NCBI RefSeq assembly: GCF_001700505.1
Contig: NZ_MAPV01000091.1
Location: 1 to 36,702, forward strand
DNA: 36,702 nt
Reading direction: 5' to 3'
From: Streptomyces mutomycini
Lineage (GTDB): Bacteria > Actinomycetota > Actinomycetes > Streptomycetales > Streptomycetaceae
Under the pieces are notes generated by a model that was not told the DNA's origin, did not search any database, and saw only the letters and a list, made by a program, of their open reading frames with translations. This document shows positions 31,080-36,702 of this stretch, piece by piece; positions within the stretch are counted from its first letter, which is position 1; every line of letters starts with the position of its first letter. Both the position numbers and the translations under genes were made by a program.

Positions 31080-31108
31080 TCAGCCGGAAGCGTCGCCGGC
31101 ATCCGGTG

Positions 31109-31336
31109 TCAGATGTGGTGGGGCGGCTTCTCGTCGAGGAAGCGTGCCAGGTCGGAGGCGCCGCCACCGGCGGGAGCCCGCTCGCCCCATCCCCGGTCCG
31201 TATCGTCCGAGGACTGCCGGTCCAGCGGATCGTCGAAGACCAGAGCCGACGGCTCGGGCCCGGGCTCTCGCGCCGGCCGTTGCTGCGGCTGGGGCGGTTT
31301 CGATTCTCGCGGTCCGGGGGCGGGGGCGGTACTCAT
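31109..31336 (-). CDS. Small hypothetical protein with conserved C-terminus
   Basis: 75 aa, Pro/Arg/Glu-rich; the end reads DDTDRGWGERAPAGGGASDL with ARFLDEKPPHHI, a tail I recognise from streptomycete small proteins of unknown function. Soluble, disordered N-terminus. ATG at 31336 with GGAGG almost directly before it (spacing is short). It is the last gene on the minus strand of the molybdoenzyme run, 21 bases after the previous stop, but membership in the complex is unproven. Confidence 0.7.
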   Translation of the reverse strand: MSTAPAPGPRESKPPQPQQRPAREPGPEPSALVFDDPLDRQSSDDTDRGWGERAPAGGGASDLARFLDEKPPHHI

Positions 31337-31357
31337 ACCTCCAGGGTACGGCCGGGC

Positions 31358-31762
31358 TCAGCGGTCCTTCGGATCGAGCATCCACAACCCGAGCACGACG
31401 AGGAACGACAGGCACAGAAAACCCGCACCCCACCAGGCCGTGCCCGTGTCGCCCTCCATCCACACGTTGACGACCTCCGTCAGCGCCCAGAGCTGGCCGA
31501 TGACGACGCTCATCGCGAGCACCAGTCGGGCCGTCAGCTTCGCGGAGCGTTCGGGCTCCTGTTCCGAGCCCGCCCCGGGCCCCGGGCCGGTGTGGCGCAC
31601 CCGTGGGTCGGCGTAGCCGCTCGTGGGCCGGATCTGGGGGTAGCGGTCGTGGAGGGGACGGTTCAGCTCGGGCCGGGCGCTGCCAGGCCGGTATTCGGGA
31701 TAGGCCGATCCGGCGGGGTCGGGTGGCCTCGGTGGCCCGGCCGGGTCCAGGGGCTCGGTCAT
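31358..31762 (-). CDS. Small two-helix membrane protein
   Basis: 134 aa. A Pro/Arg/Gly-rich N-terminal half (about 70 residues) precedes two membrane helices: LTARLVLAMSVVIGQLWALT and WWGAGFLCLSFLVVLGLWML, ending DPKDR. No heme or metal motif. ATG overlaps the Rieske stop (ATGA), with GGGAGG upstream, so it is translationally coupled and may be an accessory or anchor subunit of the complex. Confidence 0.75.
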   Translation of the reverse strand: MTEPLDPAGPPRPPDPAGSAYPEYRPGSARPELNRPLHDRYPQIRPTSGYADPRVRHTGPGPGAGSEQEPERSAKLTARLVLAMSVVIGQLWALTEVVNVWMEGDTGTAWWGAGFLCLSFLVVLGLWMLDPKDR

Positions 31763-32454
31763 GACCGCCTCCCCGTGTTCGTGTCATCGGACGGAGCGGG
31801 CGCGGGTGGCGCCTCCGCACCGCCTCCGGTGCCGGGGCAGCCGATCCGTTCGGCGAGGTCCGGGCGGTCGCCGGCGAGCTGCCGGCACAGCCCCTCCTCG
31901 AGGCTCTCGCCGGAGCGGGTGGTGCCCACGGCCCAGATGGTGCCGTCCTCGAGCTCGGTCAGGGCCACCTTGGGCAGGCCTCGGGGCGGTGGGCCGGCCG
32001 TGACCTCGCCGGTGCGGGCGTCGAAGACTCCCTCGTGACAGGGGCAGTAGAGCTCGCCCTCCGTGCCCCGGTCCTTGCGCCAGAGCACGGCGCAAGCCAG
32101 GTGGGTACAGACGGCGGAGTAGCCGACGAGGGTGCCGTCGTCCATCCGTACGGCGACGGCACGGTCCTCGTCCCCGGGGTAGCGGAAGGCGAGGGATTCA
32201 CCCGGCAGCAACTGCGCGGCGATCTGCTTCGGGGCGGGTGACTTCCCGTCCTCCGCATCGCCGTGCCGGTGGAGGATGCCGCCCGCCACGGCCAGACCGC
32301 CCACGGCGAGGCCGCCGGAGACGGTGGCGACGATACGGAGGTAGTCGCGACGGGTGGTCAGCGAGTCTGCGGCGATCCTGTCGTGCAGCGCTTCGCGGGG
32401 GCCGCTACCGGGGCCGTGGCCGGGGTCAGGCGGCTGCTGTTCGGTGACGCTCAT
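31759..32454 (-). CDS. Rieske [2Fe-2S] protein with Tat signal anchor
   Basis: 231 aa. The Tat motif TTRRDYLR (Arg35-Arg36) and hydrophobic segment IVATVSGGLAVGGLAVAGG precede the Rieske fold. Cluster ligands are Cys116-x-His118 (CTHLAC) and Cys137-x2-His140 (CPCHEGVF); Cys121 and Cys139 can form the usual disulfide, which is typical of high-potential Rieske proteins. The 70-residue Pro-rich C-terminal tail is unusual. It is probably anchored with the cluster outside the membrane. It overlaps the ferredoxin-like gene (ATGA) and the small membrane gene. Confidence 0.9.
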   Translation of the reverse strand: MSVTEQQPPDPGHGPGSGPREALHDRIAADSLTTRRDYLRIVATVSGGLAVGGLAVAGGILHRHGDAEDGKSPAPKQIAAQLLPGESLAFRYPGDEDRAVAVRMDDGTLVGYSAVCTHLACAVLWRKDRGTEGELYCPCHEGVFDARTGEVTAGPPPRGLPKVALTELEDGTIWAVGTTRSGESLEEGLCRQLAGDRPDLAERIGCPGTGGGAEAPPAPAPSDDTNTGRRS

Positions 32455-33053
32455 CGGCTGACGTCCTTCCCGTTGATCTCGACGACGGGAAGTCCGCCGG
32501 GTACCGGCCACTGGACCCGCTCGGCGGGCACGACCATGGCCACGCCGGTGCGGACCTCGCTCTCGCCGAAGACGAAGGTGTCGGCGACCTGCACACCGGG
32601 GCGCTCCGCCTGCAGTTCCTCGACGGTGCCGTAGAAGAGGGCGCCGGTCGGGCAGACGGTGGCGCACATGGGGGCGAGCCCGTAGGCGGTGCGGTCGTAG
32701 CAGAGGTTGCACTTCATCTGCAGCTTCGCCTGGAGATCGATCTTCGGGACACCGAAGGGACAGGCGTTCACGCAGTTGGCACAGCCGATGCAACGGGTGG
32801 TGTCGGCCTGCTGGACGACGCCGTCGGCGGTGACCAGGATCGCGTCGGCCGGGCAGACCTCGGCGCAGGGGGCCACCGGGTCCTCGCAGTGCATACAGAC
32901 CGTGGGAAGGGAGGCGACGGATGAACCCTCGTCGGTGTAGTCGAGATGGATCATCGACTTGCCGCGGTGCGAGTCGCATTCCCGGCAGGCGGAGACACAT
33001 GCCTGACAGCCGATGCAGCGCCCCGGGTCGATGAACATCGTTCTGCCCATCAT
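32451..33053 (-). CDS. Four-cluster [4Fe-4S] electron transfer subunit
   Basis: 200 aa, 16 cysteines in four sets: CIGCQACVSACRECD, CMHCEDPVAPCAEVCP, CIGCANCVNACPFG, CNLCYDRTAYGLAPMCATVC. This is the NrfC/HybA/DmsB type subunit, which passes electrons between a molybdoenzyme and a membrane cytochrome. No signal peptide, so cytoplasmic. Start ATG at 33053 (or 33050) with AAGGAG about 11 bases upstream, just after the oxidoreductase stop at 33061. Confidence 0.92.
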   Translation of the reverse strand: MMGRTMFIDPGRCIGCQACVSACRECDSHRGKSMIHLDYTDEGSSVASLPTVCMHCEDPVAPCAEVCPADAILVTADGVVQQADTTRCIGCANCVNACPFGVPKIDLQAKLQMKCNLCYDRTAYGLAPMCATVCPTGALFYGTVEELQAERPGVQVADTFVFGESEVRTGVAMVVPAERVQWPVPGGLPVVEINGKDVSR

Positions 33054-33060
33054 GGGGGCA

Positions 33061-35385
33061 TCAGCTCCTTTCCGAGGTCCCGCGGCCCTGCGGGGCCGTG
33101 GGCGGCAACGGGTCGGTACGGGAGACCTGTGTCTCCGGGTAGGCGACGTGGCCGGGGGCGACCGGGGGCGCGGGGACCTCGTCGATCGCTCCCGCGTGCT
33201 CGATGCGGCAGGCGCAGACCTTGTACTCGGGGATCTTGGAGCGGGGATCCAGGGCGTCGATGGTGAGTGCGTTGGCCGCTGTCGGAACGGGCCAGTGGTA
33301 GGGGATGAACACCGTGTCGGGCCGGATCGCCTCGGTGACGAGGGCCGGGAAGACCTCGCTGCCGCGCCGGGTGACGACACGGACGGGTTCGCCGTTGCGG
33401 AATCCGTGCGAGGGGTGGACCTCGGCCCAGGGCCGCGGGGTCTGCTCGACGAGGGCCCCCAGCCGGCGGGTCTGGTTGCCGGAGAGGAAGTGGGCGACGG
33501 TGCGTCCGGTGGTCAGCGACATCGGGTGTTCGTCGTCGTAGGGGTCCGCCGGCGGATGCCACTCGACGACCTGCATATGGATCCTGCCGTCTGCGTGATA
33601 GGTCGTGCCGTCCTCGAACAGCCGGGGAGTGCCGGGGTGGTCGGTGGACGGGCAGGGCCAGGCGATCCCACCGGTCTCCTCGAGCCGTTCGTAGGTGATG
33701 CCGGAGTAGTCGATGACGGTGCCCGCGGAGGCCCTGCGCAGTTCGTCGAAGACGTCGCGGGAGCCACCGTAGGTGAATTTGTCCCCCTCACCGAGGCGCC
33801 GGGCGATCTCGCACATCACCCAGGTGTCGGTCCGCACACCGGATGGTGGTTCCTGGGCCTTGTTGTGCTTGACGACCCTCGCCTCGGAGTTGGCCATCAC
33901 TCCTTCGTCCTCGGCCCAGATGGTGACGGGGAAGACGACGTGCGCGTTGGCGGCGGTCTCGGAGAGGAAGAAGTCGAACTGGGCGTGGAATTCGGTGGTG
34001 TCGTATCCGTCCTTGACCACGGCGTAGTTGGGGAGGGAGACGAAGGGGTTGTTGCAGATGCCGATCAGGCCGCGGATCTCGCGGCGCTGCATCTGCCAGA
34101 CCATTTCCATCATCGACGTACCGGCGGCGGGGAGTTCGGACTCCTCGATGCCCCAGATCTCGCAGATCTGCCGGCGGTGCTCCTCGTTGAGGATCGACCG
34201 GCCGCCAGGGAGGAGGTCCGCCTTCTGGCCGTGCTCACGGCCGCCCTGGCCGTTCCCCTGCCCGGTGAGGGTGCCGTAGCCGGCACCGGGCTTGCCGATG
34301 TGGCCGGTGGCGGTACAGAGGTTGATCACGCTGAGGCAGTTCTCGACGCCCTGTGTGTGGTGTTCGATGCCCCGGGCGTGGAAGGCCATGGCCTTGGGCG
34401 CCCGGGCGAAGGCGCGGGCGACCTGTACGACCTGTTCGGCGGGGATCCCGCAGATCTCGGCGGCGCGGGACGGGGGGTAATGGGCGACGCATGCCTTGAC
34501 CTCCTCCCATCCGGTGGCGTGGGCGGCAAGATATGCCTCGTCGGTGAGCCCTTCCTCGATGACCACGTTCAGCACGGCGTTGAAGAAGGCGGAGTCGGTG
34601 CCCGACTTGAGTGCCACGTGGATGTCGGCGGTGCGCGCGACGGCCGTCTCTCGCGGGTCGATCACGATCAGGGTGGCGCCGCGGTCCCGGGCGCCCCAGA
34701 CGTACTGGGTCAGCACGGGGAAGCACTCTCCGACGTTGGCACCGGCGAGCAGGAGGCAGTCGGTGAGCAGGATGTCGGAGAAGGGGTTGCCGGCCCGGTC
34801 GATGTTGAAGGCGAGCTTGTTGGCACCGGCGGCGCTGACCATGCAGAGCCGGCCGTTGTAGTCGACATGCCTGGTCTTCAGCGCCACCCGGGCGAACTTT
34901 CCGACCAGGTACGTCTTCTCGGAGAAGAGACTGGCACCGCCGAGCACACCGAAGGCGTCCCTCCCGTGGGCCTCCTGGATGCGCCTGATCTCGGAGACGG
35001 TGAAGTCGAGAGCCTCGTCCCAGGAGACCTCCCTCAGCTCCTCGTCGCGGGAGCGTCGCATCAGGGGGGCCGTGAGCCGGTCCGGGTGGTTGACCTGCTG
35101 GTAGGCGTTGATGCCCTTGGGGCAGAGTCGCATGCGGTTGATGTCGTGGTTGCGGGGCTCCACACCGAAGACCTTGCCCGCACGGTCCACGCGGAGGTAC
35201 ATCCCGCACTGGACACCGCAGAAGCAGCAGTGGGTGGGGACGAGCGTCTCGCCGTTCTGGTCGGCGTGCCACCGGTCGGCCGGGATCCCGCCCGCGTCCC
35301 GGAAGCCGCGGGTGCCCGGCGGAGCGAGGGACGGATCGAGGGGGACGACCGTACGGCCGTCGGCTGCGCGTGGGTCCGCGGTCAC
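33061..35385 (-). CDS. Molybdopterin oxidoreductase (catalytic subunit)
   Basis: 774 aa, MopB superfamily. N-terminal [4Fe-4S] site Cys53-x2-Cys56-x3-Cys60-x27-Cys88 (HCCFCGVQCGMYL ... LCPKG). Cys181 in DYNGRLCMVSAAGANK aligns with the molybdenum ligand of NapA/NasA and Cys-type formate dehydrogenases. Further pterin motifs: LLLAGANVGECFPVL, VIDPRETAVARTADIHVALK, IGKPGAGYGTLTGQGNGQGG, and the C-terminal 'SLTTGRTVAHFLSGNQTRR'. No Tat signal, so cytoplasmic. Start GTG at 35385 overlaps the cytochrome gene stop (GTGA). Formate or nitrate are the common substrates of near families; which one, if any, is not shown. Confidence 0.9.
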   Translation of the reverse strand: MTADPRAADGRTVVPLDPSLAPPGTRGFRDAGGIPADRWHADQNGETLVPTHCCFCGVQCGMYLRVDRAGKVFGVEPRNHDINRMRLCPKGINAYQQVNHPDRLTAPLMRRSRDEELREVSWDEALDFTVSEIRRIQEAHGRDAFGVLGGASLFSEKTYLVGKFARVALKTRHVDYNGRLCMVSAAGANKLAFNIDRAGNPFSDILLTDCLLLAGANVGECFPVLTQYVWGARDRGATLIVIDPRETAVARTADIHVALKSGTDSAFFNAVLNVVIEEGLTDEAYLAAHATGWEEVKACVAHYPPSRAAEICGIPAEQVVQVARAFARAPKAMAFHARGIEHHTQGVENCLSVINLCTATGHIGKPGAGYGTLTGQGNGQGGREHGQKADLLPGGRSILNEEHRRQICEIWGIEESELPAAGTSMMEMVWQMQRREIRGLIGICNNPFVSLPNYAVVKDGYDTTEFHAQFDFFLSETAANAHVVFPVTIWAEDEGVMANSEARVVKHNKAQEPPSGVRTDTWVMCEIARRLGEGDKFTYGGSRDVFDELRRASAGTVIDYSGITYERLEETGGIAWPCPSTDHPGTPRLFEDGTTYHADGRIHMQVVEWHPPADPYDDEHPMSLTTGRTVAHFLSGNQTRRLGALVEQTPRPWAEVHPSHGFRNGEPVRVVTRRGSEVFPALVTEAIRPDTVFIPYHWPVPTAANALTIDALDPRSKIPEYKVCACRIEHAGAIDEVPAPPVAPGHVAYPETQVSRTDPLPPTAPQGRGTSERS

Positions 35386-36584
35386 TTGAAGCCCTTCTTG
35401 ACCTGGGTGAGATAGGCGTTGCCGCGCAGCACCCGCTTGCAGCGCGGGCAGTATTCGGTCCATGCGTCGAAGCCGAGTTCGAGGTCACGCATGGTGCCGC
35501 GGAGGTTCTCGACGTACGGGCCGGTGTCGATCGTTGCCCCGCAGCGGCGGCAGGCGAAGACCTTGCCGTCCTGACGCCCCGTGTACTTGAACAGCTGCAT
35601 GCCGACCGCTGCCGGGCGTTGCACGATGTGGAAGAACTTGCCGAACGGGATGTAGATGAGGGTGAAGACCACCGACACCATGTGGAGGATCGCCAGGAAC
35701 TCGTAGCCTCCGCCGTGCAGGAAGATCGAGGAGAAGGTGAGCAGCAGGCCGGTCACGGAGACGATGATCAGGGCGAGCAGCGGCACCATGTCGTAGGCGA
35801 ACCGCTGTCCGGTGATGGCTCCCCGGTCCTTCATCCGGCGCCAGAGGAAGTACCCCGCGCCGGGGATGACCAGTACCGCGGCGATGTCCAGGCCGTGGAA
35901 CATCAGCCAGCCGACGAAGTTCAGCGAATCGAAGCCGATGATCTTGAGGCCCCAGATACGCATCTCGTAGCCGGGCCCCGAGCCGTCGGCGGAGGTGAAG
36001 GTGAACCAGCCCCAGGTCAGCGGGAAGGTGATCAGCGCGGCGAGGACGCACCCCCAGAAGATCAGCTGGTGGGCGGCCCATCGCGCGTGGGAGCGGGCCC
36101 CGAGGAACTTCTGGAAGCCCAGATAGGTCGCGATCATCTTCGGCAGGGCGGTGGGTGCTCTGCGGAAGTTCTCGGCCGAGAACAGGCTTCGCCAGCCGTT
36201 CCTGAAGAGTCGTCGGGCGCCGGGAGCCGAGACCCAGACCGTGTAGCGGTGGGCGACCCCGAAGGCGAGGAAGACGGTGGCCACGGCGTACGGCAGCAGC
36301 GCCGAGTCGAAGTCGTGCAGAAGGCGGCTGCCGAACACGATCGCCAGGATCAGCAGGCCCGACACGGCGGCCCCGGCCAGGGTCGCGCGGCCGGAGACGG
36401 TTCGGGGAAGCCTCCGCGCGGCCCTCGCGGCGAGGGAGGGCCCGGCGGCAGGGGTTCCCTGACCGGGTTGCCGGCCGTCCGTCCCGCCGGGTGTGCCGGT
36501 GCGGATTCCGGGCTCGGACTGCTCGGCTGCGGCGCGCGGTTCTGGTGGCTCGGTCACCCGGCCACCGTAGGGCTTTACGGGCAC
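35382..36584 (-). CDS. Cytochrome b-like membrane subunit with C-terminal zinc ribbon
   Basis: 400 aa. A Pro-rich N-terminus is followed by six or so membrane helices (LAGAAVSGLLILAIVFG; YAVATVFLAFGVA; WAAHQLIFWGCVLAALITFP; LMFHGLDIAAVLVIPGAGYF; LLALIIVSVTGLLLTF; YEFLAILHMVSVVFTLIYIP) with histidines placed for two hemes b (HQLIFWG, FHGLD, LHMVSVV, FFHIVQ). The family resembles NarI/DsrM-type quinol-linked subunits. The tail has two CxxC pairs (ACRRC...YCPRC). Start GTG at 36584 with AAGGGGAG close upstream; a second GTG at 36557 is possible. First gene of the run. Confidence 0.82.
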   Translation of the reverse strand: MPVKPYGGRVTEPPEPRAAAEQSEPGIRTGTPGGTDGRQPGQGTPAAGPSLAARAARRLPRTVSGRATLAGAAVSGLLILAIVFGSRLLHDFDSALLPYAVATVFLAFGVAHRYTVWVSAPGARRLFRNGWRSLFSAENFRRAPTALPKMIATYLGFQKFLGARSHARWAAHQLIFWGCVLAALITFPLTWGWFTFTSADGSGPGYEMRIWGLKIIGFDSLNFVGWLMFHGLDIAAVLVIPGAGYFLWRRMKDRGAITGQRFAYDMVPLLALIIVSVTGLLLTFSSIFLHGGGYEFLAILHMVSVVFTLIYIPFGKFFHIVQRPAAVGMQLFKYTGRQDGKVFACRRCGATIDTGPYVENLRGTMRDLELGFDAWTEYCPRCKRVLRGNAYLTQVKKGFK

Positions 36585-36631
36585 TTGCTCCCCTTATGCG
36601 CCTCGATGGTGTAATCGCGTCGCCCAGGTGG

Positions 36632-36647
36632 CCCGCGTTTGCGCGGG
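36632..36647. terminator. Short GC hairpin at window end
   Basis: cccgcg / cgcggg with loop tttg, 48 bases upstream of the cytochrome gene start. Could end a gene entering from the right or be part of the leader. Nothing else is recognised in 36585-36702. Confidence 0.3.
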
Positions 36648-36702
36648 GGACGCCGCACCTCTCCGGCTCCCGCGCCACCGCCCGCACCCACGCCTCCCGC
36701 CC

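Noticed and set aside
1..36702. CRISPR arrays, insertion sequences, integrases, rRNA, biosynthetic megasynthases
   Set aside because: No regularly spaced repeats, transposase or recombinase motifs or rRNA-like sequence seen on either strand; the island call rests on repeats and tRNA only.

Overview
This 36.7 kb window is chromosomal DNA of a high-GC actinomycete, almost certainly a Streptomyces. The G+C is very high with third-position bias, GTG and TTG starts are common, and many genes are coupled through ATGA or GTGA overlaps. Several genes are Streptomyces/actinobacterial hallmarks: a tricorn-type protease, SepX/GlpR with Glp, an 'S-adenosyl methyltransferase' family member, DUF5996 and large HTH proteins.

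Layout. (1) 1-2.6 kb: 3' two thirds of a tricorn-like protease, a repeat- and hairpin-rich spacer and a small charged protein. (2) 2.7-6.9 kb: a translationally coupled Baeyer-Villiger monooxygenase / alpha-beta hydrolase / SDR operon, divergent from a MerR regulator. (3) 6.8-9.9 kb: exonuclease III, a GNAT, a broken methyltransferase and an unrecognised helical protein. (4) 9.9-16.4 kb: a patchy accessory segment holding an EcsC-like protein, a frameshifted XRE regulator, two secreted proteins, a flavodoxin-fold protein, DUF5996 and two gene fragments. It lies between two copies of a 22-bp direct repeat, one of which covers the 3' end of tRNA-Ala(CGC), so it looks like a decayed tRNA-associated island. 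(5) 16.4-22.6 kb: the conserved actinobacterial block sepX/glpR - rimJ-like GNAT - mog - moaC - glp (moeA-like) - galU, divergent from 5-formyl-THF cyclo-ligase. (6) 22.5-28.8 kb: a penicillin-acylase family enzyme divergent from a K+/H+ antiporter with a probable CTG start, then an MFS transporter. (7) 28.8-31.1 kb: an FmdB-family zinc-ribbon gene behind a CIRCE-like (HrcA) operator, MTA phosphorylase, a SAF-domain protein and a relic of mscL. (8) 31.1-36.6 kb, minus strand: a six-gene run encoding a cytochrome b-like membrane protein, molybdopterin oxidoreductase, four-cluster ferredoxin-like protein, Tat-type Rieske protein and two small proteins. It is a putative membrane molybdoenzyme chain of unknown substrate.

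How they fit together. The SDR / BVMO / hydrolase trio can form a ketone-to-ester-to-acid-plus-alcohol route. moaC and mog make molybdenum cofactor, which the enzyme of region 8 needs, while the MoeA-like Glp and SepX/GlpR are known divisome partners in actinobacteria. The CIRCE-FmdB arrangement matches the heat-shock-controlled chaperone Ruc of mycobacteria. The most noteworthy observations are the tRNA-Ala repeat pair with its decayed island, the CIRCE site, the mscL relic, the 38-bp duplication that separates two convergent genes, and the Rieske-containing molybdoenzyme operon.
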